From NCBI RefSeq assembly GCF_963678635.1, contig NC_087063.1, positions 11,818,368 through 11,882,367 on the forward strand: 64,000 bases of DNA, written 5' to 3'. A program made the translations under genes and the position numbers. This document shows positions 1 to 15,400 of the stretch, in pieces. Every line of letters begins with the position of its first letter. Position 1 is the stretch's first letter. Under the pieces are notes generated by a model that saw only the letters and a list, made by a program, of their open reading frames with translations, ran no database searches and was not told the DNA's origin. The DNA comes from Symsagittifera roscoffensis. Lineage: Eukaryota > Xenacoelomorpha > Acoela > Convolutidae.

Positions 1-369
1 TAATTTGAAATAAAAAACCTTTTTTTGGATTTTTAATGATGTGGTCGGAACATTCTGTGCTACTCGCACAGCAACTGTGAATTATTTAATAGGAATTTTT
101 TACCGCATGATATCTAAGATGCTAGGTTTTCCATTTCGAGGATAATTTTATACGAATTGCCGTTTTTGTATAATTTGTAAGAAAATATTTGTAGAGAGAA
201 ACTAAAAAGGGCAATCGGTGGGGCATTTTCAGCATCACCCTGCGTCTAATAATCTCCTTTCTTAAAAAAGTTTGATTGAATAGTCCGACTGTTTTGCAAA
301 TTCGTCCGACTATTTTGAGACTGTTGAATAATATCTCTCAAATTTTTTCTCACTTCTTGTTTTGTGCAG

Positions 370-495
370 GTGCGTAGTGTGGTGGATAAACCTGGGAGTG
401 CGGCTGGCAAACACGGAAAGGACCACAGCAACTGCGAGAAATGCAACAAAGCACAGCCGGACTTGTTCCAGACACTGGCACTCACACACAACAAG
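370..495 (+). CDS. exon a of the sickle tail-like gene
   Basis: This is the first exon recognised in the window. It follows an acceptor TTTTGTGCAG and ends at donor AAG|GTTAGT. It is 126 bp, phase 0 at both ends, and encodes 42 residues including HSNCEKCNKAQPDLFQTL, with a CxxC pair. Earlier exons must lie before position 1. Confidence 0.7.
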
Positions 496-3400
496 GTTAG
501 TTGTTAAGACTTTATCCACGAAGGAAAGGACCAGCATACGAGCATAGGATCAGCTCATCACGGAGAACCGCGGTTACGCCCCGGGTTAAGAACTTCATGC
601 TTTTTCATTATTTTTGGGCTGGGTTAGTAAAGTCTCTCATGACTAGAGTTGTTTAAACTTTTCAAGATATCAGTGACTCCTAAATCTTCTATTGGTCAGC
701 TGGATGCATTTTTTGTTTTACTCCGACTTTTAAACGTTCGTTGCTTGAAGTGTTTTAAAAAGAAAATCAGTATCTTTATAATGTAGTCTAACAGTCAAAT
801 AATTCACTGTTTCATTCAAAAAATTCACTGTAGCAATGAAAATTTTCTGGTTTATCTTTTTCTGGTTTATATTATTGGTTTATCTGTTGTTTGCAGAGAT
901 CGCCCAGTGGAGATGTTTGGGATGGCGCCGGAGGACCGGCAGGTGGGGGTCCCCTGGGGGGAGGAAACAGACCCAGATACGCCTCGGAGTCCAACTTGCT
1001 CAGGGCTCCTATGAAGCCAATGGCACCCTACGGATACTCAGTAAGGCCTTAATTGTTAGCGACAGAGTTTGCTATTACATTGCGTGTGCTTTGAAGGGCC
1101 GACGTGAAGTTACCGCAGCGTCTTCATTGAAGCAGTCTTTCATTTCTCGAGGCGCATCATTTTTTTGTTGCGTAGGCGTTAAGAAAGTTTCACCAGTCGA
1201 AAAAGAAAATGGATTATGGAAAACTGGCTGTAAAAACTTTGCTTACGATTAATGACAAAAAAAAATAAAAGTATTAATTTTTTGAAAAGGTTTTTTGGTA
1301 TAAATGGCCGATATATAAATTCACGAGCAATTTGAACTCAATTATTGTCAGTGATGCATGCACCTAATATTTCAAACTTCAAAAAAAATCATTTTTCTGT
1401 CAGCAGAAAAAAATAATATCTTTTTTCTTCTCGATTTTTCCGTTAGTAACTATTACAATTTCCCAATTTCGTGGTTAATTTGTATAGTCGTTTAAGTTAA
1501 GACACGCGTTGCCTTTATGCTCAAAAAGAGTTGGGAAAATTTAATTTATTTTTCAGCCATCTGTGCAAAATGTGTATTTGCCTAATGGTGCCACGCCCCA
1601 TACTATGAGGCGACCATTCGGCGGTCTCGGAGGACCAGGAGGGGCGGGAACAGTTGTCCCCTCGAACACCTGCTATGTTCAATGGGGCACTGAAGTGAAG
1701 AAACTGTCTCTACCTCTCGCACATCCGCCCTACTACGATGGTAAGCGAAGCACACTATACCAACAAAACTGATGGTATCATATCTCTAAGCTACAGTTGC
1801 AATCTTTTTTTGAAGATTTTCTTCTTAAACGGCAGCGCTTAATAAAATAAAATTTGCATAAATAAAATTCGCTTGAGTTAATTGTGGGTATTTCAGCACG
1901 TTGTACTTGATTTTGATGGATTTTTCTCAGAAAAAAATCTTGAAAAAACTTCGTGCTGACGGTTCTCCTAAGTCGCAAATATTGTTTCGACGCAAATATT
2001 GTTGCGATAAAATGCATTCATTTTGAAAGTGTTCATTTTGATCAATAACCAACTATTAAGTACAGCCAATGCTAAGGATTTTAACATAGACTCTTATTGT
2101 TCCGACTTTCGTAACGAAAGTAACGGAACATTTGTGCTCGGGATGGTTTTTTTCTTCAGACAATTTTCGACTTTTTAGCTAGCCATTTTTGACGGAATTT
2201 TTAAAAATCATTCAAAAGGTATTGTTGTCCTGAGCTTAATTTTGAAACGATATTTCACCTGTGATTATTTTTCGTAAAGTTATGGGGGTTTAAAGATTGC
2301 CATTTTGGCCAACTTGTGACAATTAACGCGCGATTTATTTCGCGCTATTAACGCGTGAGTGGTGATTTAATCCGTCGAAGAAATTGTTCCAAATTGGTTC
2401 AAGGAAGCTTATTTGCCATAATTGATTTGTTTTTAGAAGCTAAATTTATCACTTTGTACTTAATATGGCGTGATTGAGGCAAGTTGGTTGGTAAATTTTT
2501 TTTTCAAATTGACTGGTATTGCTAATGCGTTGTAATTGGCGTGCGTCACTTAAGAAATTTGTAGAATCAAAATTTTACTCATTCAATTTTTACCAGTAGC
2601 GTTATTGGTCATATTTTTGCTTGTGTGTGCAACTTCGCCTCTGTGTCAATTTTTCTTTAGAATTTCTTCTTACACCGCAGCGCTAAATCCTATCTTTTTT
2701 GCATAAATAAAATTCACTTGTGTTAATTGAGGGTATTTGAGCACAAGTATTTGGATGTTAATGGATTGCTTCTCAGGAGAATTCTAGGAACAACTTCGTG
2801 CTGACGGTTTTCCTCTGCACTACTCTAGCAGCTCTCACTTGAAAATCCTATTTTGAAATTCTTGGACTGAGAGGGAAATTCTAGTCAATTCTAAAATCTC
2901 ATCCAGACAACAATTCGTTTGTTCAAAATAATGAAACTAAATGTATACATCGTTACCATTGCGATAAGCAAGGGTATTGCAATCGGTACCAGACTTTTTT
3001 CCCCTAAACAACTTTGTTCACAGAATGATCTAATGATAATCAGTATATTTTACACCCGCTACATACATTATTAGTGTACCGCTGTATTGCTAATTAAAAG
3101 CTTGGCTACTGTATTGGCTAAATATGTGCCGTTTACGTAAAGAGTTGAAAATTAATTTTTATGTTTCGAGTTTTTGGTAGATTTTCGGCACTGAGGTCGT
3201 TCGGCTTTAATTCTGTTGGCTTATTTTTCTAACGTTTGTATTCTTTTAATTTTTGTTGTTTTTTAGTGAATGAAGTCTAACAAGAAGTTTTTGAAAAATA
3301 TTGATCACTCTTTTAGCCTTCCTTAATAAAATTAGAAAAATTTAACACGATTTTTTTTAATATAAATTTTTGGATTTTAGCCATCTTGTACTTTTAACAA

Positions 3401-6400
3401 TTGTAATTTAACATCTGGTCTAAAGCTACTGAATTGGTTCTACAGCTAAAATAATTTCACTTATGAAATGATTTTTTGTTGGCTTTTTTTTTGATTTCGT
3501 ACCAATTTTTGTGGGCTTACTTGCCAGGTGTTTTTTTTCGTAATTTATTGTTATTAATTTTAACTTCATATTCCTGAGCGTAAATTTAATGCAAGTTTTT
3601 CTTGGTTTTTGTACACTCCAAAATTTTTTGTTAGGAAAGAAAAAATGTGTGGTTTCTGATTTTATTTCGAATGCATGGTTTGTGATCTAAAGAATTAGTT
3701 TTAATTTTTTCTCTTTGATGTATTTTAGGATTGAGCATTTTTTTTTAGTTCAATTCAAGTTGGTGACATAGTTTTTTGTTTTAATATGTCAAAATGAGTA
3801 ACTGTTTTGTCTTAGAAGATATGTGGCAAATTTGCACGAGATTCAGGAGTGTGGTTTTTCTAGCTGAAGTTTCTGAATTCATTTTTTTTTGTATTTTTCT
3901 ACTGGTCTTTTTCATTACCTTTTTTGTTGTGATACACCAGCTCTGTTAACGTTGCGTATCAACTTCTTATTTGATAAGTATAAAGTAATTGGGTTATTTT
4001 AAAAAGCCTTAAGAGTTTTTTCAGGTTTTTTGCAAGTTTTTTTGGTGGAAATTGTTTAAAACTTATGCTTTCGTTTTTTGTGGTTTTTTTAAAAATTTTT
4101 CAATTTGATCTTTCTTCAAAGTCGTAAAATCAATTGTTCCTCCCTTATAGAACCTGTAGATTTTTCTTTGCAAGAGCAAAGCAAAGTTTTGAGTACATTC
4201 AGGAACTTTTGGATCTCAAGTTTTTGAACAAAAATTTTCTTATCGTTTCCATCTATTGGTTATGAGAAAGATATGAATGGGGTTTGTGTTGCCCGAATCT
4301 TTTCTATGTTGTAGGTAATTGAATTATTAACAATTGCATTAAATTTTTTCTTGATATTTCAAGCTATCGATTTCTTCAACAGAAGTCATTCAAGTCTTTA
4401 CTTCGTTTCACACACATTATCTTTTGGTATTTCTCATTTTTTTTGTATTGCAAGTGGTGCGAAGCTCAGCTTTGCCTCTGTATATAATTAAGCGTGGAGC
4501 TCCCCATAGATTTTTAATAGAGGTTCTAGCATTTATTTTTGTTTCTCCTTTAGATCTATGATCTTTCTGCAATCCCGAAATGTAAAAATGCTGTTTTTTT
4601 TGCAGATGATATCAAAATATATGGTGATACCAGTATACAATTATAAATTATGTCCCTAACATGAAAATTGGATAGCAGCGAATAAATTCACAATGAACCA
4701 AGTCAAAACAAAAAATTCTGCAAATCACTCAAAGATATCAAAACCTTCTAGCAAATATCAAGGGAAAAGGTTAAAGATAAACATTTGCGTCCGTTATATG
4801 TTTAGGCGCTGAAGTTCATTGCAATTTAGGTTTCTGTGAACGTCTCCGAAGTTTGTCTTAATATGTTATCTATGGCTGCACCACACACAATCAAATATAT
4901 ACATAGTACTGCAGAAACAATCAAATTTGTTAATGCGTATACGTTTATCAACCTAGACTAGAAATTTTGTTAGAAATATACACTTTCAACAGAAGGTTTT
5001 GGGTAGTCTTTTACCTAAAATTAAAAATTTATACCTGTGGGAATTTATACTCCTAAATTTGGCGGACTATTACTTCAATAGATTCATTTTAGCAGCATGA
5101 TCGCTTTTTAAGTTCCCGTTCTATTTGAAGTTTTTTTTCAAGTGTCAATGAACGTAGTGAGGTCTTTTAATATAGGTAAAAAGTTTTCAGGTTAAGTCTT
5201 GTTAAGTCTCAAACTTGACTTTTTGCCCTTTTCGCGAGTTCAGTTCAGTAACTTGGTTCAGCCCATTTTCCTCAAATTCAGTTATTTCTTTAGAATGAAG
5301 GCGCACTCCGCTATCGAACAGCAAAAGTGTGAGGGTCATATTGAATTTTTAGAGGTAGGGTCAACAATTATTGAATTTTTCTACTGGTCCTTATTATTAT
5401 TACCTTTTTTGTTGTGATACACCAGCTCTCTTAACGTTGCGTCAACAAAAAAAGTGTGAGGGTCAACAATTATTGAATTTTTTGAAACTTTCAATACAGA
5501 AAATTTGAGTCCATTGTTTGATGTCTCAAATTTTCTGTATTATGTTCATAGACTCCTGTCAATACTACTTTTAGTGTAGAATCATGACCCGCTTTTTCCG
5601 ACTGCAAGTTTTGCTAAGTCGCTACACATCTATACATACATATACGGATACGTTCACGTACACACACATGTACGCATACGCTCACTTACACTCACATATA
5701 CGCATACGTTTACATACACACACATATACGCATACGTTTACGTACACACACATATACGCATACGTTTACGTACACACATGTACGCATACGTTCACGTACA
5801 CACACATATACGCATACGTTCACGTACACACACATATACGCATACGTTTACGTACACACACATATACGCATACGTTTACGTACACACATTTACGCATACG
5901 TGTATTCCAGAAAACAGTGGTTTGGCTGGTGGCGATCAGGACAGAAGTGTGGCTCTGAATAACATGAGGGAGCTGCATGGTCTCCTGGTGTCTCTCTTCC
6001 CAATCGCAGTGACTGAGGAGGATCTCTCTTCCAAGAAGAAAGTAGTCTACATCAAGGACGAGAACACAGGCATATTCTACGAACTGGAGGATATAACGTG
6101 AGCAATATCAATCGTTTTTCATAAATGAGGGGGTCAAAATACAATAAAATTGTCTATCGTTGATATCTTGACCCCTTGCTGAATATTTTTTGTAAATGGA
6201 AGTTTTTCCGAAATAAATTCGTTTAATTTGAAATTTATTTTCAATCTTCAAGACTCATATGCAATGTTATTTTTTCAAAACGTTTTTTGAAAATCTCAAA
6301 CTCAAATCTGTGACTTTGTTGCAGTGACGTGAAGCCGCGTTGTTTCCTGTCTATCCGGGACTACGCATCGGCTGCGTCGGGAACCTTGCCGCACAGCAAG

Positions 6401-9400
6401 AGTGGCCACGGGATATATGACAAGGCAGACGGCACTCCAGGCAGTGGGACAGGCCCTGGAATGGGGAGACTGGGGTCGGGGACAGGTGCTAGACCGCCAC
6501 TGAAGCTATCGGTAGGCATGCTTGTTTTATTAATTTGTTATTTTTTTATATTCGAGTTTTCCGGGGTTCTTGGTTCTCTGGCTACTAGTTTCGATAGCAA
6601 CCTGAAATCTGATTTAAATTTGAATTTTTGTATCAGCTCAATATGAAGTGCATACTGTTTTTTAAACTTGCTGCAGCGATAATATTCAAAAATCATAATC
6701 GAGCTTATAAGTTTGCTCACGATTAACATTTCAAGAAATATAAATCAGAGAAATACCGCAGCGAAAAAGTAAATTATTGCATATTGAAGATTGCTTAGCT
6801 CTTCTCAACTCGCTTTTACTTAGGTCTTCCAACCAGTTGCACCTAGTGGACGAACTAACTCAGACGGTCGTGGATCGGCTCCACTTGTCCACCCGAAGGC
6901 AACCGGAGGCGGTAGTCAGCCGGCGGGACTGGATCAACTAGACCGGGAGAGAAGCAGTTCTTTCGCTAGTAGAGACCAAACAGGCAGAGGTCTAGGCAGG
7001 GGAGGGGGTGCTCAGACACTGGGCAGGAACTTCACAGCGGGATCCTCCATTAAGGCCCAAAATACTTCTAGGACAAGTAGGATTTAGATATCAAATATCT
7101 TGATGAAAGAAAGTTTCGTTTATTTTGCGCTTAAGCATTACTTATCTTAACTATTGTGTTTTAATATGTTTATAAAAAATGATTCTCTTTATAGTGGCGA
7201 CTCCTCCTGGTCCGAGGATCTCTCAAAATGAAGATACCATTTCCCCAGAAACTGAAGGCGATGTTTACCTCGCGAAGACTCCTCCGGGATTTTTGGGAAT
7301 CGATCAGGATGATGGTTCAGGTGACAGAGATGGGACAGAATCAGGACTTGGTGCAAAGAGTTCTGCTGTTGACAGGTAAAGGAAAACATTTTTTTTGTTT
7401 AGTTTATTGGCTTGTGCCATGGCTGAGTGAGGTAAGGCACGTGTCTCTCAATAAGAGGGTCGTGCGTTCGAATCCCGCTGCGGTTACGATACGCGGGGTT
7501 TCAGTGTCATCTGCCTCCTCATGGTGGGGCCGGATCAGCTACGGCGAAAGGGATGACATCCCCCTGACACATGGATGGTCCTGCATTGAGTAGGGCGGGG
7601 GCTTTTATTGATGTTAAAATATTGTAGTCGTAATGGAAAAATTTAAGCATTGAATAGATCAAGTTTTTACCGATACAGAAGACTTCTCAATTAGAGAGTC
7701 TAATCAAGAAAACTAGATTAAACTGACATTTTCTGATGGCTATTTCTGTTCTGAGTCTAAGTTAGTCCATCTATAAATCCATAGGTTGAATGCCAGTAGA
7801 CACACCAATGAAAGCTCCAATACTCGGGAGCGGATCGAGAAGAGCTCGACGATTCTCATTCGAGACCAGGTCGGCGACTCCTCGGCTCAAAACAGCAAGC
7901 TGGACCACATCGAAGGGCAGCTGGGAGACCTGACGCAGCTAGTGGGAACCCTCCTTGCGAGTCAGAAGGAAAAGTCGAAGTCGAGTGGGGGGAGTAAAGA
8001 TAATAAAGAACAGGAGGCTAGAATTGCAGCCGAGTTGGAGACCTTGGAAAAGTTGAAATATCTGTTTGAGCAACAGCTGCAAAATAAAAGCAACAGCAGT
8101 CAAAGTTCGAATGCAACCACAAGCAGCACAATGATGAATATTAGACATCATAACCAGTACATTAGTACTGTAAATGGTTAGTACCATCTGATACAAAGCG
8201 GTTTCCATGAATTTTTCGAAATATTTGGGGGAAAATGAAAGATTAAATGAAAAGCGCAAAATCGGTAGTGGCTGTTAATTTGATTTTGGTGCGTCGGGCA
8301 AGCTTTCTTTTTTGTTCATGGACTTATTATTTGTTTTCAGGGGAGAAAAGTGATGTATTTTTCATTGAAATAACTGCATTGTAGTTCTTCAGTTAATTTT
8401 GCTTAAATTGATCCGGTTATTTTTACAGAGAAGAATCGAATTACCTTCGACCAGCTGTGCGCATTGCGAGAGCGAACCCGCCACTTGCGCCTGGAACTGA
8501 ACCAGCTGAAGCGAGCACATGCGAACCACGTGACCGCGAGCCAGCTCATGATCCGAGAGGCGTCCCAGAAGATCTGTGCGGCCATAGAAGCATTCGCACA
8601 ACATGCCAGGAAGGACGAAGAGGCGAGGGGAAAGAGGACTTCGGCATTGGCACAGGCATGGGCTCTTCATCTGGCGACCCTGGACAAACTGGAATCGGAG
8701 ATAAGGTCTTTTGATCTCCTCTTTTTTTTTCTGCGCTTTCAAAGAAATTAGTCGTTTAAAGTGGTTTTTATAGAGCAATTGATCGACCTCGTTAATGTTG
8801 GCTAAACTACATATGATTTTGAAACATCTGTTTTATACAGCTGTTTAAAAATTAAGATAGCTCTCCAAATTAAAGATTGATTTTGTTTCTTAAGTGAGAT
8901 GGAGTTGATGTTGGAGAAGATGCGGAGTGATGCGGACCACTACTCGAAGTTCCCTCCTTCCAATAACCAGCAGAGACAGGAGTTGAAGACCATCTGGGAC
9001 AGAAGGGTGGAACAACTTACACACAGTGTACAGGACACAGGCATACTCATCTCTAAGGTCAAAGGTCAGTCCATCACTTCTGGTACGCGGAAGTCTGTTC
9101 ATTTGCAGTGCATTCCCTCGCAACTTCCAAGAAACGCTATTCTATTTTGACAAGATTTCCTCAATTTGGAAGCCTTTTCAAAAAGCAAAAATGAATCTAA
9201 AGATATTTCTCGAATCGCAGAAAAATTGAACTTAAGTCGCTGATTCAAAAGGCTTCCAAATTGAGGAAGTCTTGTCAAAACCAAGTAGAGTTTTACCTCA
9301 GTTTCAGCCTGTGTGCCTGAAGATTTATATTGAATTTTGATACTGGCAAATACATGTTATATGTCAGAATTTTGGGTCTAAAAACAAAAGCGACTGCAGG

Positions 9401-12400
9401 ATTTCTACAAGAGGTCTACAATCCTTTATTGGGCATCCCTGTTGGCTACCCAGGGTGCTGCTTTTTAAAAGTCAATGAACGTAGTCAAGACTCTTTCATT
9501 TTTTCTCAAATAAATTTTATCAAAAAGTGCCAACCAGAATTTTCTTGAAATTCAAAGAGCTTTAAGGGCGTATACTTTTACTTTTAAATTCGAAAAGTTT
9601 TTTCAAAAAAGATGTCAGTTGATTATTTTCCAACTGTCTGTTGGCAAAGTTTTAATGGTGCTGATTTGTAGCATCATTTTTACTTTAATTGTTTTGCTAT
9701 CAAATTAATTATGACAATAAAGTGGTGTATGACAGAGCTACCTCGGACGTGTTTGGTCTTAAGTTTTCGTAAACCTTAACTAGGATAATTTGAAATCAAA
9801 CAATGTATGAGTCAATGTGGCGAATTCACTTTGATTGCATTTTTTGAACAGTTCGAGTGATTTGACTGTCTGTTTTAGTGGATCTTCTGGAGTTCGAGAC
9901 CCAGATGGGAGACCTAGTGAGACTGGGTGGGGGAGTGGGCGAGGGCCAGAGGAGACTGCTGAAGGATGGGCCAGAACGACTGGCTTTGTTCATAGAGCGA
10001 ATCAGACTGCTGAACAGCAGACTGTCCCAGCTGAAGACACTGGAGATGGAAGTGTTGAATTTTCAGTTGCATGTAGAGGATGTGTCGTCATTGAGCAGGC
10101 CACAGTCCACTCCGCCAGAGGTAAAAATTTTGCCGCCGGAAATAAGGCTAAGAAATTGACTTTGGTTTACTTAATAAACGATCAACTTATCTTCATCACA
10201 TGTGTTTTTTCTTAACGCTTAACCTTGGAAATATTCTTACTTTGCGAGTTTATAAAGGAGTGATTTCTATCGAAGATTCCAAATATGAGTCAGTCGAACC
10301 ATACGGCGAACGATTCGACGTATTGTCCCTACCAACGAAAATGGGGAGCAACTTCGGGCGTTTTTTTTTTCAATTTTTTCTTTTCCATGCAAAATCAGGT
10401 ACCACAAATAATCATCGGAATGTATCGAGTGATAAATCATATCAACGCTTTTTCAATCGTGATTCGAACGAGATTAAAATTTTTTCAAAAAGTTGTCCCA
10501 GTGTCGAGAAAAATTGGTTTGAAGTTGTTGGGATTTAGTCTAATTTGGAGCGGATAACGCGATCGAGTAACGTTCGCTGTATGACATTTAGGCTCAGAAA
10601 ACTTGATTTTTCTCAACGGAAAACTTCATTGAAAACTTTCTTCAGCGCTTTCTTGGCCATAAAATTTTTCTAAAAAAAAAAGAAAAAAAGATGGTAAAAA
10701 AATAGAAAAAGTTGTAGAATTTTTTTTCTAATTACATTTCACTAAATGGCTAAATTTCTAAGTGTTTGTGTATTTCTCTGATCAAACCATGGACAAAAAA
10801 CGTTACTAAAATGAAGAATTGAAAACAGAACACACTTTCTGTTGTAGTTTTTTTTATATTGAATTTTTATATTGAATATGGGGAGGAACTTTGTGTTCGG
10901 GTGTTTTAGTTTTTTTTCTTTTTCTTTTCCACGCAAAATCAGGTACCACAAATAATCATTGGACTGGTTTGAGTGATATATTATATCAAAGCCCTTTCAG
11001 TCGTAATTCGATCGACATTAAAAAAAATTTTAAAAACCGGTTTGAAAACCAGTGTCGAGAAAAACCGATTTGAAACTTTTGATTTTTCGTCTTATTTCGA
11101 TTGAATAAAGCGAGCGAGCAGTCATGTTTTAACTGCTTAAAAGTTTACAATAGCTTAATTTAAAACGTAAAAACTTAGTTTTACATGAGTAGCGTTAGTT
11201 TATTTTGAGTATTTTTGCGCCTTGGTGGAATCAAAGTTTTCAAAAATTCAAAAAACTGCATAACTTGAAAAATAAGTTTTTTTGATTTTTCAAGTAACTT
11301 TTCTTAAATTTTTTTTTCAAATTGCTTATTTTATTCCAGTTTTTAGTCTCCAATTTTTTTGTTCAGCTCTTTTTATCACCCTACGCCGAAAAAGAAGCGA
11401 CAATAATTCGAAAAAATTTTGTTGTTTTTTTTAAGACTATGGTCGGAACATTCTGTGCCACTTGCACAGTAACCAGCTATACTTGTTTATCTTTAGCATT
11501 GTTTTTAGCAGCTTCAAGTTTTTACCGGTTTTTCTGATATTGTTGTCTCGGACACTCGTCTATTTCCAGGTGCCTTTGCATCTAAACATCGGCTCCTCTG
11601 AGAGCGAGAGACTGAACATCATAGGAATGGGAGGTGCGGACAGTCGCAGCTCCTCTCTGAAGAGAGTAGGAAGAGGGGGACGACAGCCGGTGAAAGTGAG
11701 CACGTCTACAGCTGCCAACAGGTACAACCTGGACTCAACTTCAACTACAAATCTCGACGGAAGTTCTCTCTCCCTCAACAACAAGTGAGTAAACCATCTT
11801 TATAAAAAAAGCAAGAGATTATAAGTTATTATCTCTATCAAAGATGGTCCGGCTTGGGAATCGAATTTTTAACCCAGATCTTTTGCGAAAAAAAAAACAT
11901 CTAACTAAAGGAAGCACGAGATTGCATAAAAGTTTGCCCTTTTTTCTGGCCGAAATTTAGTCTTTGGTGAAGAGATATAATAATTGAAGATCTAACACAC
12001 TGTCGTAATTTTCTTTAATGGAAATAATGTTCCATCGATTTTTTTTTGGAAATTTCAAAAACATTATCTGCTGTCAATATCTCTACATGGGCGATTTATA
12101 TATTTTTCATGAGAATCTCGGTAAAAATTTTGCAATGAAAACTGAATAACTGAATGGATAGTAACGCTAGCCATTGGATTGAATGAAACACTCAATATTT
12201 GTACAGTAGGTCTTTGTCTCGAAGCTACGGATCTCTGAACAACTCGAATATGTATGCAACGAACAACACAAACAACAATGTCAACAACACCAGTTACTCT
12301 CTGTTCGAGCAACACAGCTACTCTACAAACAAAGACGGGAAGGGCTCCACAGTTACTTCTACCAGGACTGCAGGATCAGGTACGGTTTGCAGTGCAATTA

Positions 12401-15400
12401 ACAATTTTGGACCAAGTGAACAATCTCCTCTTAAATCAATTCAGGCAGGAGATGAATCAAATGGTTGAACGCACTTTTTAGCCAATCAGAATTCAGATTT
12501 TTGCATCTTGGTTTTATTCAATTTTCAGCGGTAGATCCTCCACATGGTTAGCTTAAGGGGAAATTGTGCACATGGGCCAAAATTTTCATTCAGCTTTGCA
12601 AGCTGTATTATTTAGATCAGTTTTTCTCTGAGATCATCGAGAAAACTATTTTAAAATCTATTTTAAAGGGAGTTGATATAAGATTACATTTGAATCACTA
12701 CACGAGCGCTTTGAGGTATCCTAAATCAAGAAAGAGAAAATGTTTTATCATAGATACTTTCCATTCTTCGAGATTAGTCCTTATAAATATGGGCGCTTGG
12801 AACGCGAATTGAAATATTTAAACAAAACTTGCTTTTTCAGATTTCTACTCTTAAGGTCATTTTTGGAGTAGAAGGTAGATGAACTAGAGAATGTTTTTAC
12901 TCCGTAATCGTGTTTTGTAGAGCGGAAAAAAGACAAATCAGAGGTTATATAGAGCAAAAAAAATAGAGTTGGTTTCAATTTACTGAGTTGTTTTCAAAAT
13001 AAGACCAAGACTGCTCGTATCAGGGTAAAACTTTAAATGTTGCAACTACTTTCTAACGTCTATGGAGCGGTGTTCGCTCACAATGAGGAATTTTTAAAAA
13101 AAAGAAATGCAAAAAACTTTTAAAACCATCACGCCATATGAAGTACAAAGTGATAGATTTCGCTCCTAATAACAAGTCAATTATGGCAAATAAGCTTTCT
13201 GCAACCAATTTGGAACGATTTCTATGACGGATTAAATCTCCGCTTACGCGTTAATAGCGCGAAATATATCGCGCGTTAATTGTCCCAAATTGGCCAAAAT
13301 GACAATCTTTAAACCCCCGTAACTTTACGAAAAATGACCACAGGTGAAATATCTTATCAAATTTGAGCTCAGGACAACAATACCTTTCGAATGATATAAA
13401 AAATTCCGTCAAAAATGGCTAGTTAAAAAGTCGAAATTTGTCTGAAGAAAAAAAAATCCACCCCGAGCACAAATATTCCGTTACTTTCGTTTCGAAAGTC
13501 GGAACAACAAGTTAAGACTTTTGCTTTTGTTGTCTTAATGAAATTGTATTTGATTTTGAATTGTGGATTTTACCACTAAACGTTCATGTGACTTGATTTC
13601 TAAGACGGATTAAATCTCCGCTTACGCGTTAATAGCGCGAAATATATCGCGCGTTAATTGTCCCAAATTGGTCAAAATGGCAGTTTTTATATCCCCATAA
13701 CTTTACAAAAAATGATCACAGGTGAAATATCTTTCCAGATTAAAGCACGAACAACACTTTTTGAATGATATTTAAAAATTTCGTCAAAAATGGCTAGTTA
13801 AAAAGTCGAAATTTGTCTGAAGAAAAAAAAACCACCACGAGCACAAATATTCCGTTACTTTCTTTACGAAAGTCGGAACAAAAAGTTTGTCTCTCGCAAA
13901 AGACTTATGTTGAGCAAATAAGGATAAAATGAAGAAAGGTTGAACAACGTAATCAACTTACTGAAAGTGAAATTATACGAATTGCAGAATCGTTTTTTTT
14001 TTCTTAATCGAACTAGATATTTGACCAAAAGTTAGTACGTTAATTACGCCTGTGATTAGCAAGCCTTATCAAAACGGAATATAACCTTTTTCAAGTTAAC
14101 ATAATCACTTGAACCATTCGGGTCAGAAGTGGGCATATCTGTTCTGATGGAATGCCTGATGGAACTAAATACAACAGATATTAGTTGAGCTAATTTGTTG
14201 TGATAAACGTATTAAAAGTCGATGAACATCGTTCAGACAGTTATGATGTTCCCGATGTTTTTTTTCAGGAAAAATCTTGAAATAATTTAACGCTCAAAAT
14301 TGATTTTTCGCGGTTTGAATTTCGTTTCTTTAAAAGTTCACTTCATTTCTTTGTAGTAGTTAGAACATAGTTGAAAGATGCCCGAGGGAAAAAGAGCCCA
14401 GCTCGAGGGCACGAAGTGCCCCAGTGCGGCTCTTTTGCCCGAGGCCATCTTCAACTATGTTCTAACTGTTGAAGAATGTTTTTGCTCTTTCTGAGGGAAA
14501 GATGCCAGAAAATTGTGAAAGATCCCCGAAAATTGTGAAAGAGCCCGGAAAAGTGCGCTAAACTATGTAAATGATTTTTTTTAATTTATGCGTTCTAATA
14601 TTTCAATTTTCATTCATCCCTTGTCGTGAAAGAACATATTGTCGTGAAAGAACATACGAAAAAACATACTCTTCTCTGAAAAAGACTCCTTTATTGAACG
14701 GCAAAAGTGCAAAGGTCACGAAAAACGTGATCGACTAATAATTTCGAAAATGGACTTCAATAATCGGATTTCACAGCGAAATAAAAACTTTACTGATTGA
14801 TCCATTTTTCTCAAATTGGGTTAATTTTATCAAAAAAACGCCAATCATAAATTGTTTGTGAAATTCAAAGGGCGTTAAGGGCACATTTTTTTTCTTTAAA
14901 ATTCGAAAGGTGAAATTTTTTCAATAAACAAATCGGTTTCCTTGCGTTCGTTACTTTTTTAGACTGTTTTATGGCTAACTGTCGTGATTTTCTGAAGTGT
15001 GTTGTCGCATTTAGTTCGAAACTTTGCTTCGCTTCTAGCAATTCATCAAATTGTAACAGCTTAAGAATAAGTTGGAAGGCTCACGCCAGCAGAATTTTTC
15101 TTGTTATACTTACATGTCTGTCTCTTGCTTAATTTTGAGAACTCGATGCTCATACTTTTTTATCATTTGCATTAACAGTTGCAAAATATGGTCCATAATT
15201 TTTCATTCACTCACCACAATGACTCTGCCAAGTGGTTTGATAACTTTTTTAAGAAAATTTTGATTTTTTTTTGCCTCTCCAAAGATTTGACTCTCTAAAG
15301 ATTCAGCTTGAGTTCAATTCACAAATAATTTTTTTTTGTTTACAATTGAGATATGGGAAAAGTTAAAACCGTAACATTCTAATAATCTAGCAAGAGCCAA

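Larger units (their letters stand above)
1741..5910 (+). other. 4.2-kb intron between exons c and d
   Basis: This is T-rich intron sequence. It holds a partial copy of the hairpin-ended repeat (2097-2472), a ~70-bp duplicated segment (3893-3963 and 5377-5443, sharing TTGTTGTGATACACCAGCTC), and the minisatellite at its 3' end. I see no coding exon in it. Confidence 0.6.

Noticed and set aside
836-1252. A 138-codon frame over exon b
   Set aside because: It reads the exon out of phase and runs into intron; the phased exon gives the consistent protein.
5584-5958. A 124-codon frame rich in Tyr/Thr/His across the minisatellite
   Set aside because: It is the minisatellite read as protein; its 3' part overlaps a real exon in a different frame.
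7409-7485. An intact tRNA gene in the intron
   Set aside because: A and B boxes are present but a cloverleaf is not clean and a SINE body follows directly.
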